Position numbers and translations under genes: made by a program
Notes under the pieces: model-generated
Databases searched by the model: none
What the model saw: the letters and a program-made list of their open reading frames with translations, nothing else
Told to the model about the DNA's origin: nothing
Assembly (NCBI GenBank): GCA_004794655.1
Contig: SMMW01000013.1
Coordinates: 1,262,001-1,326,000, forward strand
Source of the DNA: Marisa cornuarietis
Taxonomy: Eukaryota; Mollusca; Gastropoda; Architaenioglossa; Ampullariidae
Length of the DNA: 64,000 nt
Reading direction: 5' to 3'
Shown: in pieces, positions 1-11,642 of the stretch
Layout of the letters: every line of letters starts with the position of its first letter
Numbering within the stretch: the stretch's first letter is position 1

Positions 1-138
1 CCCAACCCTCTATGGAGTCAGGTACCCATTCCCGTCAGCTGGGTCGACTGGGGAAAGTATGCTGCGCTTATCGGGAATTGAACTAGAACGCTCTCGGTTC
101 GGACGCCAGCGCTCTAACCACTCGGCCATCCGCTTCCC
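1..138 (-). repeat. tRNA-derived SINE, 5' head and body
   Basis: Read on the minus strand, the segment begins near 138 with a tRNA-like head. It has an A box (TGGCCGAGTGGTTAGAGCGC) and, about 40 bases later, a B box (AGTTCAATTCCCG). The cloverleaf is degenerate, and the sequence continues past the B box into a non-tRNA body that runs to the window edge. That makes a SINE more likely than a working tRNA gene. The poly-C run at 187-198 lies just outside. The tRNA parent looks Ser- or Leu-like from the D-arm, but I cannot decide which. Confidence 0.6.
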
Positions 139-2663
139 GACTAATACACCTGCTGAGACGAGTGAGCACAGAGTATCGGAAACCACCCCCCCCCCCCCAT
201 CTGCGATGAAAGCATGATGGCACAACGGCAAACTCTGCTTGACACGTCGCCTCCAGCTCTATAATATAGATATAATATTATTTTCTCCCACAACTAATCA
301 TGGCCTAAGACAACATTTAACTTCCCCTCATTCCAAATCGAGATAGATGAAAATAGAGAACAATCGTTTCATGTCTGCACGCTGGGGTTTCTGGAAAATA
401 AAATGCCGCGATAAGATACAAGGACGAAAAAAAAAAAAAAAGAAGAAAAAGCTAAGCTAATTTTGTTGTTTTAAAAGATCGTTCGCCGTTCAGTTTCTTA
501 GATGATTTGTCATGCGCTGCATGAAAGCTGCAGCTAGGTTTCTGTTGCCGCTACCCTTTCAAGACCCATGGAAAAAAAAACAGAACCGCAGCACGAGGCT
601 CAGAGACGACCTCCAACTCCTGTTTCCACAGTATCTTTCCCTCCCTTTCCCCCCCCCCCTCCCCAAACCAAGCAGTGTGCTCCTGGCTGATTATTGCGGG
701 GATAAACACTGGCTCTTGTCCAGCGCACCGCGAACACACACACACACACTGCCGGGGTAGGAGACAGACATGTTCCTGGCTTTGCCTTGGAGTCAGTGAC
801 CCTCCTGAAACGTGCAACTTCCTCGCTGACCCTTTGAGCCTTTTGTCTGACTCACCATTCCGTGTCGGTGATAACAGAATTAGCACCTGTGCGCACTTGG
901 GCTGGCGCGCGCTCATCAGCTTAAAAGGGTCTAGTGTTTCCAGCCAATGGAGAGCAGGCTTAGCATTCCGCCGCACGCGCGGCACGACTGTCAGGAATAA
1001 TTCAGTCAAATTAACACGCCTCTCTTCCCAAACAAATGAATTTTAACTCGCAGTTAGCGAAATGAACCACAGAGAAATGCAGACTAAGGAAGTCTACACG
1101 GTTCGTTTTCATTTACTGAAAGGAAAAAAGAAGAAAAAAAAACAAACAAACGTGGATACACATGTTCTTTTCTTATGTTCGATTGCGTCAGCGCTTGAAC
1201 TCAAATGTATTTAAAATGTTCTTTGGGGACTTGTGATTCGATTTTTTTCAATCTGCATTTGTTCTTTTTTTTTATTCCGTAGGAGGCGTTTTCTTTTTCT
1301 TCATTTTTTTTCTCTCCCGCCTTTGCTGGAATATTGCAAATGTCCAAATCCGGAAGCTGTTCAGATTCAAACAGTTTGGAAATGTAATTCTTGCAAGTTT
1401 ATGAAGCGCGTAAAACGTTTACTGAATTTTGACGGAACGCATTTTGTATTTTGCGAAGATGTTAAAGTCTTTTCGTTCTTCACGTAATGGTCTCTCAGCG
1501 CCACATGTTATTATATTACAACATTGCAGCATCTCAAGTCGGATAAGACTGAGACTTTGCAAGCAAACAGCATTTGAACTGTTGTAGAATTCGAAAATCA
1601 AAAGATATTTTCAGAGCTTTCCTCTGCTGATCTGTATGCATGGTAATGTTTTTTGGGGACCACGAAAACAGAGTGTCTGTTTGTTACAATAGTGCTGTTG
1701 AGAATTTTTTAAACTGAGATATTAAAAAAAAAATCCTTTTCTGTAGTGGTTTTCGAACGCTAATGGACCTTTCCAGAGAATTATGCATCCATGTGACTTT
1801 CACCCCTAGAGTCGGTTTGACTTATGGCATTGATGTCAACTCATCTCTTTGTGCAGTTTATTTGAACCACATATGTGCTTAATATGCAAAAAAAAAATTA
1901 AATAAATAAAAATAAAAATAAAATAAAAATTGTCGAAATAGTAGTAGCAAACCACATTCAGCCTCCATTTCAAATCCCCATCCTTGTTGCTAAAGGGTTT
2001 TGATGCTGGATTTGAAAGCTTCGAAAGTAGACACTGTTCGGAGAGAAAAAAGGAGCGGTGTGTATCTGATGTGCGACAGAGAGAGAAAGAGAGGGTGAGG
2101 AGAAGGAGGACAACAGCAGACCTAAGAGGCCGACACGGATGACAAGGCGACAGCAGCCCAGACAGGTATGAATGAATAACCGAGAAGTACTGTCTCATGG
2201 GAAGATTGCTACCAAGCATTTCAAATGTTGTTGTCAATCGAGACAGTGTTTATATTTTTTAGCCATGCATTTCTTCCTGTTATCTCCCTGTGCTATGTTA
2301 TAGCTGAATCATTATTGTGTGCTGTACAAAAAAAAAATAATTGCACAAAGTACCTTTAGTGTCCAAAGCCGATTTTTGAGAGCAAAAAGCAATAACTCTG
2401 TGATTGCTGTTCATTATCTTAGGGATGAGATTATGTTGAGATTTTGTATAGCTGCAGTGTCTTCCTGAAACAGAAACAGCGTTTTTTAAAAAAAAACAAA
2501 ACAAAAAAAACATCGGTTCAGAATGAATTATTAAACATTAAATTTAGTTTCGCGAGATAAATTCGAGTCGAATCTGAAGGAATATATAATACTGAAGATG
2601 CTATTTATCATGAATTTTTTGTTAGGATGAGGTTCCTGCTTAGTGTGATGAGCAAGTTACTAT
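139..2663. other. no gene recognised
   Basis: The open frames here are short, overlap in conflicting frames and resemble no family I know. Much of the stretch is A- and T-rich with homopolymer runs. A GC-richer part near 890-1000 carries a CCAAT-like motif (agccaatgg at about 950) and several CpGs. It could be a promoter or an old exon, but nothing downstream supports a gene. Confidence 0.5.
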
Positions 2664-3034
2664 TACCGTAAATTTCGGACTATAAGCCGATACTTTTTCC
2701 CCCACTTTTTAAACCCTGCGGCTTAAACAACGATGCGGCTTGTATGCGGATTTTCCGAATTTTTCAGATTCCGATTAATTTTTCGATGAGGTCCATGCTA
2801 AAGTGTTAACTGTGAAGGTTGTTACAGTGTTAACTGTTCACATTTTTAAATCAAAGTCGCATACAATTGAAGTATTCAGATCAGTTGCTGAAGTACACAC
2901 CCTCATCATGCCGAAAACGAGACGAAATAATTACGATACAGCCCGGATTATTTCTTTAAAAAGTAGAGATTTAAAAACATTTTATTGGGTGCGGCTTATA
3001 TACAGGCATGCTCAATAGACCGAAACTTAAGGTA
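2664..3034 (+). mobile_element. pogo-like miniature DNA transposon with transposase remnant
   Basis: The ends are imperfect inverted repeats of about 20 bases: TACCGTAAATTTCGGACTAT on the left and, reverse-complemented from the right end, TACCTTAAGTTTCGGTCTAT. Both are followed inward by a GC-richer GCGGCTTATA-like stretch. The terminal TA on each side fits the TA target duplication of the Tc1/mariner-pogo superfamily. Inside, a plus-strand frame at about 2908-3016 starts MPKTRRNNYDTA, which resembles the N-terminal CENP-B/pogo DNA-binding domain of Tigger-type transposases. It breaks down straight afterwards. This looks like an internally deleted, non-autonomous copy of a pogo-type element. 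The family assignment is from recall of such ends and of the transposase N-terminus. Confidence 0.65.
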
Positions 3035-3583
3035 ATTTGAACTAAGGATAAGGTTCCTGTTTATTGTTATGATGAGACTTTCGGAGACTTTCAGTTTTTA
3101 AGTTCCAGAATAATGATGTCTACTTTATCCCTCAAAAATTAAATTTCATCTTTAAATGTTACGAAAACAAAGCTACGACATCAAAGTAATAGCAAACTCG
3201 CCCCAAAAATTAATAAAATAAGCCTTCTGTCTTGATTTGTCAAGCTCATCCGCTTTCCCTCTTATTTTTCTTTCATTTTTGCTAACTGGACCAGCCAGAC
3301 GGTTTCGCATTGGTCTTTACCCGCAAATAACTCCTGTGACGCGGAATCTCATATCTTACTTCCCACTATTCCTCCTGTAACCCCCTCTTCCCGTTCTCTC
3401 GTCTTTCTGTTTCCTCTTCCTCTCCTTCTGGACTCATTTTTTCTTTCTGTTCTTCTTCGTTTTTGTATTTATCAGTACTTTCAGGGTGATCCCCCTCCTC
3501 GGTTGTGATTTTAACACACGCCGTACATTTGCTGATAATATACATAAATATAAATATACTATAGTAATATTACATGCGCATAT

Positions 3584-3651
<68 letters not shown>

Positions 3652-4679
3652 CGTAAAGAGCAACGGAAAGGAATGAAAAGATAGGCAGACAGACGAACAG
3701 AGAGACAGGCAGACAGAAAAGAAACTTAACAGCTCGGTTGCGGCAATAAGCCAGTCGTGGTCTTCAGTCTCTTCATCTTGACCAGAACGACCTTGAGTGT
3801 AACTATGTGTGCACTGCACTCCTGGAGAAGCGACCAATGTTTCCCCGAGACTGCCCGGCCTCCCCATCCATCTTCTGGGTGGAGCGCGCGTGCGTGCATT
3901 CTGAACACAGCGTGGTGATGGATGCTACAAGTCATGGACAGCAAGGAGGGGCGGGCAGCGTCTTGATTTACTCTGGGACAAGACTAACTGTGGTGGTCGA
4001 GTCTTGGTTTCGACCTGTCAGACACTGCCTAAAGGTTAGACAACATGAACCGGCCAGGAAATCGACTGGCTGGAATTGAGAAAGTATGTTCAAGGAGGCA
4101 ACCTGGGGAAGAAAATATTAATATCAATCGCTTTATAAATACAGGGAAGCAAATGTTGTTGCAGCAAAATGTCTTTATATAAAAATTGTTGTATCCCTTG
4201 TTTTCAGTGAACTAGAAGCTTTCTTGATTGAACAGAGATGCATGTAATCCAGTGCTGATGACATGGTCCCGGTTAAATGCTGATTAAGAAGTGAGATTTT
4301 TTTAAATCTGACTTTGAAAGACATTTTCTCTTTGTTGAAATATCCATTGTCCCATAGCCTCGCCCAGTGTGTAACTCTCAGACACGAAGTACAGAAGGAC
4401 GAAGCTGATCTAAAGCCGATAAAACTTAACGACTGCACAACTTTCAAGGTTTGTCTGCCGTCAGATTAAAAAAAAACAAAAACGTATAGACGTTATAGCA
4501 CTCGAATCGTGGACCAAATGAGTCTAAAGAATGACTTGTAACACGGATTCCGTCTAAAAAGTTGTCCCTTCAATATGTTTTCTTTTTTGTTCTCCTTTGT
4601 TAGTTGTGCGTGCGTGCGTGTGTGTGTGTGTGCCTGATTGTAATGCCCGTCTCTGTCATACGGCGTCATTACCTATCTC
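3035..4679. other. no gene recognised; contains a long GT microsatellite
   Basis: I see no exon-like structure. The stretch contains pyrimidine-rich DNA (3240-3460) and the GT tract listed separately. An open frame near 3807-4079 lacks codon bias or recognisable motifs. Confidence 0.5.
3590..3650. repeat. (GT)30 microsatellite
   Basis: An uninterrupted GT dinucleotide run of about 60 bases. Its length and purity suggest a highly variable locus. Confidence 0.97.
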
Positions 4680-4735
4680 TCGTCTCTTGTAAAGCGCATT
4701 GAACATCCTCCATGTGGGGAAATGCTACATTATTA
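4680..4735 (+). repeat. solo RTE-like LINE 3' tail
   Basis: The string gtaaagcgcattgaacat, followed by gaaatgctacattattatt, matches the pattern of the RTE 3' end at 17,154-17,210 (gtaaagcgctttgagcg, then gtgctatataaatgttcatt). It looks like a 5'-truncated LINE or a LINE-mobilised SINE tail inserted on the plus strand. Confidence 0.45.
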
Positions 4736-4934
4736 TTTTTTTCATCTATACTTTCTTTTTCTGCATCTTTATATCACCAAGCATCTTACACTTAAAATAT
4801 TAATCACTAGCGATGCGAGTATAAACAGCTCGTTCGTAAAATGATCTTCAGTCTACGACTGTCGAATGTTCCTTCATTTCTTTCCACCGCAACTCCCAAC
4901 TCGTGGCTGCATGTGTTTTCTGGGCTTAATTTGG

Positions 4935-4935
<1 letters not shown>

Positions 4936-4989
<54 letters not shown>
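4936..4989. repeat. (GAT)18 trinucleotide microsatellite
   Basis: A pure GAT repeat of 54 bases. It produces poly-Met, poly-Asp and poly-His/Ser open frames on both strands. Those are artefacts of the repeat and not genes. Confidence 0.97.
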
Positions 4990-4991
<2 letters not shown>

Positions 4992-5235
4992 ATAATGCGC
5001 AAGTATCCTCCATTCAGAAGAATGCTCATTGCGCAACAAAAACAGAAGAGAAGGAAAAAATAAAACAAAAGGAAAGTAAAAAATAATGAAGACAGAAGTG
5101 GTGCTATGTTGTTTAAGTCCGTACAAGAAAATGGAAAAAAATCGCAGGAAAACAAAGCAACTCATCCTGTCACTATGGAGGTCAAGTCTCCTCCAATGAG
5201 GTTAAAGTAACCTACCATTCATGACTGGTGTGACG

Positions 5236-5420
5236 TCATCCTTTGTGACATTTCTAGCCGTTGAAAGAGACGTAAATCAGTGATGTGACGTTACCATTAC
5301 ATCATCCTTTGTGACCATTCTAGGCGTCAAATGAGACGTAAATCACTGGTAAGGCGTCACTATTACGTCATCCCTTGCGATATTTCTAGCCGTTGAAAGA
5401 GACGTAAATCATTGGTGAGA
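5236..5420 (+). repeat. 66-bp minisatellite, about 2.8 copies, with CRE-like sites
   Basis: Three diverged units begin with tcatcc at 5236, 5302 and 5368, an exact 66-base spacing. Each contains a conserved core: ttctag(c/g)cgt, followed by gagacgtaaatca. The junctions carry TGACGTCA (5231-5238), ATTACATCA and ATTACGTCA, so CRE/ATF-like palindromes recur once per unit. No gene is recognised next to it. Confidence 0.8.
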
Positions 5421-6721
5421 ACAGTAAAGAAGCAGAAGGAATCGTTTGTGCGCGCGAAGATTTTCTGCTCAATGGATCTTCTAGTTTACGACGACAGCCC
5501 TGCTCTCCACACAAACCATGAAATCAAAAACAGCATATGAAATGTACGAAATGCAAAATCGCGTAAAAGACGAAAAAACAATCGCGGGGGTGGGGGGGGG
5601 TGGAGAGAGATATAGAGATCGAGGGAGAGAGAAAATCCATTGATTTCTTTCTCATCCTGCCATATCGTTTTGAATAGGACGGCATGACGCTGAAACCTCC
5701 ATAAGGAAAGACATTGTCATTTTTTTCTATTGAAACTATAGAACACAGGAGGAGTGAGCCACTAAAAAGCGCCAGCTTATGGGCTGTGGTCATCCCAAGG
5801 GAACAATTTTCCACATAGTCGGGTCTTCTGTTGCCGAGAACAGCAAGCCCTAAGCGGCTTTCTTCATCCCAGCTTGGAGAGTAGTGCGGACCTCGTCACA
5901 ATTCTCTAACGAGTTAATTCTGTAATTTTTTTTTTCTCAGGCCCCCATGTCTTCGCCAAAGTGACAACAGCTGAACCTGTCAACATCACATCGCAGATAG
6001 TTTTAACAGACTGGAACTTGTATCACTTCACTAGATTCCCCTGTACCAGACAAGGGCACTTTTATCACGTCACTAAGTTCATCTGTACCAGACAAGTGCA
6101 GTTTGAATTAAGACCGCTTCTTGTCCTACCCTCGCCTCCCCTTCCCGGGTAACCTGTTACAACTGGTAAAAAAGTGAATGCAAATGTGGATGAAAAGAAA
6201 TAATTAAAAAGTAAAATAGTCTAAAAGCAAACGCTTTTACATATGCATAATAAATATCAAAGTTATTATAACTATGCGAGGATCATCATCCGATAATTAT
6301 GCTAGTAATCTAATTTATGAAGCCAGTAATAAGAGACTAACAGATCTAGCATGTGTTATCTGAAAACGTGTGTGTGCTGTTTCTGTGTGTGTGTGTGTGT
6401 GAAGAGGTGAAGGGATCTGCACCCTCGCGCGCGAGCCTATTACAAAGCGAAACTTGACGGACTAGCGTCTAGCTGACCTTTGACCCCGAGTACGTCACCT
6501 CGCACCGAAGTATTTTTGTATCATCCCCTTGGTTCAAAATAATTTTGGGGATTTTATGAAAAGATACATTTAGAGGAACATTTCTTTTACCGCCAGGCTT
6601 GTTTTTGCATCCTTTTATACAGCAGACGAGCATGATAATTGATCAGTTGCTAGCAAGCTTGTGTAACCACTCCTTTAGCTGGGGTATAAACATGGCCGCC
6701 GAAGCAGCCCGCAAAAACTGA

Positions 6722-6733
6722 TGACGTCACGTG
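6722..6733. promoter_or_regulatory. overlapping CRE (TGACGTCA) and E-box (CACGTG)
   Basis: TGACGTCACGTG joins a full palindromic CREB/ATF site to a palindromic bHLH E-box. About 30 bases upstream is ATGGCCGCC in a CpG-bearing context. Such clusters are typical of CpG-type promoters, and the surrounding 400 bases are richer in CG than the flanks. No downstream exon is recognised on either strand, so its target is unknown. It could also lie inside an old repeat. Confidence 0.35.
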
Positions 6734-7532
6734 AAAACGAGCCATTGAACAACAAACCCCTTGCGCTTCAAACCTCGGTTACAAACAAGTGCGGTAGATA
6801 TAGCTCGCGGAGCGAGGGGACACGGGTATCTGGGGACAAGTCTCCAATCCCGGCTTTCGTAGATGCGCCGAGAGTCTTGGCTATCTTTCACGCAGGAGAG
6901 CTCAGCAGAAGCGATTTGGATTCTTAATAGCATGCCTCCCCCTTTTTTAACGGAGCAATTAGGCATGCTTTTCTGAGCTTTCATCTTCAATTTTCTCATG
7001 CCTCGTTCTCGTTTCATCGATCGCCAGAAGCCCGGCAAGGCAATTGGAGATACTGTTGTCACGGTGCTTCCTTTGCCGTGAAGACATTCGGCTCGTTTAT
7101 TCTCTCTCTTGTCCCTTTCCTCTTGTTATAATCTTTCGCTGGACAGTATAAACTCAATTTACACAACTACCGCCGTCATTGATGTGTGCTCGTGCATGTA
7201 CCTCTCCCCCTCTTCCTACCCTCCTACCTCAACTCTCTCAGTTCTCTCTAGCCTCTAGCCTCTCTTCCCCAACCTCCCCTCACCCTCCTCCCCCCCCCCC
7301 ACCATTCTCGTCGTCAACATCATTAAGGCTTCCTTCTCTGTTTACAAACGACGTTTTGCTTGCTTAACGGCCTTTGCATTCAAAGAAAAAAAAGTAGCCT
7401 TATTACAGTGAATATTATCCCCAACCGAATGAACCGACCGGAATAATAACTAACAGAACCGGAAGAACAATGGAAGTGTTGTATTCGATTTTAACCAGAA
7501 CAAATAGACAAAAAAAAAATGTTTCCATCACA

Positions 7533-7787
7533 TTATCCGTGCTTATTGTTGAGAATAGCGTATCTTGAATGAAGCCACCTTGAAGGCAGTGCACTGAGAA
7601 AGAAAGCATCGCCGGCCATTTGTGTAAATGTGAAGTCTGCGTGCTGCACCGAATTAAGGGGCACAGAAAACGGTTTTATGTCTTCGGCGGCTCTCAAGTA
7701 GTCCTGTGCGTAACTGTCTTCGCCAAGAACCTCGTTATTCTCCACAGTCTTCGCTGGCCCCTGGTTCACGACCACACACTGGTCCAC
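7533..7787 (-). CDS. unidentified coding-like ORF, possible single exon
   Basis: The minus-strand frame is open for about 84 codons and reads in its first half like a real protein (DQCVVVNQGPAKTVENNEVL, then acidic and polar residues with AEDIKPFSVPL). Third positions are GC-rich, unlike the surrounding AT-rich DNA. There is no ATG at its start. It begins near a GTG codon just after an in-frame TAA, so it would have to be an internal exon, a partial pseudogene or a non-ATG frame. TATAAATA lies about 15 bases upstream of the first coding-like codons. Possible donors occur near its 3' end (AAG/GTGGCT). I do not recognise the family. Confidence 0.25.
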   Translation of the reverse strand: MDQCVVVNQGPAKTVENNEVLGEDSYAQDYLRAAEDIKPFSVPLNSVQHADFTFTQMAGDAFFLSALPSRWLHSRYAILNNKHG

Positions 7788-8137
7788 GGCCGTGTTTATT
7801 TATAGCCAAGACAATAAACGATTATTGTTTTGAATGACATAATGCAGTAATATTGGTTTTATGTTCATCTCTAGAAATGATGATGCCCTCATTGGTCAAT
7901 TAGCAAAAAGAGGAGTCGAAAACCTCCCCAAAGTTCAGAGAAGACTCGACCCACGATTACCTGAATGCTCAAGCACTGACGGTATTGAAGAACTTAGGAC
8001 CTAAATATGATACAAGAGAGTCTAGAGTTAAACGAGCAGATCTGTCGACGAATTCAATAATTTCTTTCTGCTATCCTCTCTTCGCTCTGTTTTCATTTAT
8101 TTTAGTTAGGCGCTCTCTCTCTCTCTCTCTCTCTTTT

Positions 8138-8312
8138 ATGGGCGAGCCGGTGGAGCAGCAGTTAGCGCCTGTCACCTATACTGCGAAGGCTGACTGTCCT
8201 GAGTTCAGATCTCGTCTCGGACACGCTGTTCTTTCTCTAAATATGGCGTCTGTTTACAGGGATGGCGACCCTGCCGTGACATAGCCTTAGTTGCTGGCTC
8301 GGCATAAAACAC

Positions 8313-8318
<6 letters not shown>
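8138..8318 (+). repeat. tRNA-derived SINE ending in a GT microsatellite
   Basis: The copy starts at about gggcgagccggtggagcagc with an A-box-like motif (ggagcagcagttagcgcc) and a B-box-like motif (gagttcagatctcg) about 30 bases on. A specific body follows (gctgttctttctctaa, then gtctgtttacagggatggc, then tagttgctggctcggc). The 3' end merges into the GT run at 8319. A second copy of the same body lies at 35,620-35,745, and a tail fragment lies at about 58,480-58,535. Confidence 0.75.

Positions 8319-8379
<61 letters not shown>
8319..8379. repeat. (GT)30 microsatellite at SINE tail
   Basis: A pure GT run of about 61 bases directly continues the 3' end of the SINE. It may have grown from the SINE tail after insertion. 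Confidence 0.97.
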
Positions 8380-8381
<2 letters not shown>

Positions 8382-11000
8382 TGCTTAACAGGTCTGGCCA
8401 CTCAATCGTCGTCCACCATCTTGGCCATGAAATGGTCGTCCATCGATGTGACGGAAGAAACGTAGCATTAACGTCAGACAACGACGCCGCCATGCCCCTC
8501 TTGTCTCTGACGGACAGCAAGAATTAGCGGTCTTGGAGAAGCGGGGCGAATATGCAGGAGGCACTGATGTATACTTGCGGCTCTCGTGCTGACCTTTCCG
8601 TGAACCCAGTGCAAACGGGCTTTTATAGTTCACTTACTTCTCACAAAGCTACGCGTCGGAAAAATAAATGAACGACAGAAAAGAGGGCAGACACTCGATC
8701 TCGCCTGTGATCAGACTAAAGACCTTTCCGTAGGACATACAGCGAGAAATCAGGGAGGTCGCGCGTGAGAGAGAGAGAGAGAGAAGGAAATGATGAACAA
8801 TATGGGATGTGTGTGGCTGAACTTGATAATGTAGGTTGTGGAGTACATGCCTCGTTTCAAAAGTTTATACGTCATAGCTTTCAGGTAAAGTTTAAATGCC
8901 TGGAAGCTTTGTTGCTATTATATATATATATATATTTAAATCATTGTGTAATTTCTTTTTCTGAAGTGAACAGTCCTTTGTTATTTGATGGTGAATCTGA
9001 CTAAAACGTTTATACGGTCTTTGGGTCTGACAACTGGACCAGTTTCTTTTGAATCGTGCATCTGGTCTGGTTGTGACTATGGGTCAAAGCAGCAAAGGGG
9101 GTGGGGGACCAACAGAGTGTGATGGTCTCCAAAATAGCTGCTCCTGCCCTGAACTGCCCTAAACGAAGGATATTTGACCTTACCCATAAGCAGGGCTGTT
9201 AGCAATGGACGTTACATGGGACAAGCGGAGTTTTCGCTCGATGTTTGGCCTTCTCCCCACCCAACCCCTGCGCTGGAGGGAGCAGACACCGAGAGGCGGC
9301 AAAAAGCCTGAGGCGGTGGTAATCCAAGCTTTCTTCGTGAACAACAATAGCGGAAAACAAAGTAGAAAGGCTGGCAAAAGAAAAAAACCCCAAAAGACTA
9401 AATATTTCACAGTAGTTATGCTACCAGAATCTTTCGAGAAAGAAGGACTGCTATATAAAAAGAGACAAAATGGCTCAGTCAGGAGAATTCGGGTTAGAGG
9501 CACTGTCGCCTGATTCGCGATTGTTCATTTTGGCCGAACATTTATTGAAGATGTTGTCGGGCTGCATAAAGCCGAGAAATGGGTGTTGATTGTTTTGATT
9601 AAATGATGCCAAGCAGATTTGTCCATCATTTCCTTGCAGACACAAAATGACGACCATTTATATGGTCTTGTTACACCGGTAACACATTTAACCGAAGATA
9701 AATGTCTCATCTTTCCTCCAATCGATATAATCCATAATTTTTTTAATATTTTTTATTAAATGTTATTTTATCTCTTTAAAAGCCACTTTTTTTTGCAAGA
9801 CATCATTCTACATTTACATACGTGTTAACATGGATACATAAATACATCCGCACTCTTTGTTCCCTATTGGTCTCTGTGTGTGTGTATACCCACTCGTCCT
9901 GCTACCTACACTTTCATTTTCTGAAATTGAGATTTAAAAAGTCAATACACTTCTTTTTTTTTTTTTTGCTGCAGCTCATCTTTAGCATCTCTTGACTTGG
10001 GGTCGGGTACAAACACATCGTAACCAGCCAGCTTCATGGCCAAATCGCAGCAGTCAGTTAAGCCATTCGCATTTATAAAATAGAAAAAATTAGCTGACTG
10101 CTACAGATGCACTGTGCACCTCGCCCTAGCAGACAATCCGTCTTCTGCGCCTGCAGCTCTTGGGAAGGCAAACAATAACAAGATTTTACGATCGCTGTCT
10201 TTTACAATCGTGCTTTGCATAGCAAACCCTTCGCCAAAAATGCATCGACCGTTGACAGCTGCAATGTGTTTTGATCATTAGGATTGTTTACATCTAAAAT
10301 ATCTAGTCACTGGGGACTAGAACAAATTATGTTATGTAACAACAACCTCGTTCCTGCTTGGCTCTAATTACACTGGGGAAAAGATCTCTAGTTAACATTT
10401 ATTGAACCGGGTTAACATGTAACAGTTTTAGTCGACGAGGGCAAAAAAGTGAACTTCCACAAATATACGGTTTGTTGATAACTATTCGACGCTATCAAAA
10501 CGAACCATAATCAACTGCTTTCAGCAAGCGGGCGCACTCTTTAAATCTTTCCCTGTCCCACTTTAAAAAGACCTGAAAAGGTTATGGGATGACCTTTTTT
10601 TTTAAAAGAAATGCATTCTTTATAAAGCAGCTGTGATTTAGACTGACCGCGCGACCATGACCGGCAGCAAGTCTGCGAGACAGACCACTCTGATTCCGAA
10701 GCCAGGCAAAGTGACGTCGAAGTGGCCTTCACTGGCAATCAGTCTAGGACTTCGCTAAAGGACTGTCCACTCCGAAGCCTTCAGACTGGCGTTCGCCGCA
10801 GACGTCTTGGCTCTTGCAGCCACCTTGCGAGCCCCCAGGCTGATTTCTGCTCTAAACAACCCCCCAGACGTGTCAGAAGCCTTCCGCGACAGCAAGGAGA
10901 CCCACCTAGCGCCGGCCATGCCAGGTTGCAAGCTGCAGTTAGCAGGACCGGTTCCACATCAGGCGAACCAAAGACTTTATATAATGTACATCTTTGGGTA
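8380..11000. other. no gene recognised
   Basis: Overlapping open frames on opposite strands near 9180-9513 (about 100 codons each) shadow one another, and neither shows a known domain. A CT/GA tract lies at 8766-8784 and an AT tract at about 8921-8936. Nothing else is supported. Confidence 0.5.
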
Positions 11001-11002
11001 AA

Positions 11003-11046
11003 CTAGGCAGTCGCCTAGGGCGCAATCACAGAGGAGGGCGCAAGGA
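11003..11046. mobile_element. hAT-like subterminal fragment
   Basis: The motif tcgcctagggcgcaatcaca closely resembles tgcctagggcgtaacacag at 17,479-17,497, in the same orientation. Sequences built around GCCTAGGGCG are common near the ends of one group of hAT transposons. Only this short fragment is visible, so the assignment is tentative. Confidence 0.3.
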
Positions 11047-11642
11047 TGGGCCTGCCGTTTTTTTTGTGTTTTTTTTTTTTAAGGGTTGAATGATCTTACG
11101 GAAAAATATCATTTTCATGGTATGATCTTTGCATGAAATCTTTCCCCTGCTTGTAGGTTGACTTCACTACGCGAGTTTACATGTATTACAGGAAAGGTCC
11201 ATAATCTGAGGGCGTCAAGGTGGGGTTAAGGTGCTGCATTTGAAGTGACAGGCAAAACAGCGGGAAAGTGTAAGGCGGGGTGTGCAAAGTGAAGGAGGGT
11301 GGGGGGGGGTTCGGCGTTGGGGTGGGTCCTCTAGGATGGACGAGAACACGTCACCTTTATTTTTCGGTCTTGATGCATTGGGAAAACTGCAGCAAAGTTT
11401 AGGAAGAACAACACTAACTTAATTTTGTTACGCATGTTTCTTTTTGGTTATACCAACTGCTCACTTTTTGTATAGTTACGAACTTTAAGACAGAGAGCAC
11501 TTATCAAATTTACGATCACATAAAAAGTAGTTAAGAGATTAAGAAATAAATATAAAAGTTTAGTCAGTTCAATGAAAATAATATACATGTATCTATTTTT
11601 TCTGGACAAATTTCTTATCAATTTTCCATTTCAGCGCGAAAC

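Larger units (their letters stand above)
5421..8137. other. no confident gene; CpG-richer promoter-like patch and one odd ORF
   Basis: The stretch includes a promoter-like cluster at 6690-6735 and an unexplained minus-strand frame at 7533-7787, both listed separately. The rest has short microsatellites (GT at about 6380-6402) and pyrimidine tracts (7200-7310), with no recognisable coding sequence. Confidence 0.45.

Noticed and set aside
60..138. Functional tRNA gene
   Set aside because: The A and B boxes are present but the acceptor and anticodon stems do not pair well, and the sequence runs on into a SINE body.
551..1009. 152-codon minus-strand open frame
   Set aside because: Overlaps a plus-strand frame of similar length, contains a repeat-derived Cys/Val run from a short CA repeat and a phenylalanine run, and shows no domain or splice structure.
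3807..4079. 90-codon plus-strand ORF
   Set aside because: Composition gives no support for coding and no motif is visible; it is overlapped by minus-strand frames.
4841..5165. Poly-Met, poly-His and poly-Ser proteins
   Set aside because: They are translations of the GAT microsatellite in different frames.
9180..9513. Two opposing frames of about 100 codons
   Set aside because: They are shadows of each other with no recognisable motif, so neither could be chosen as real.
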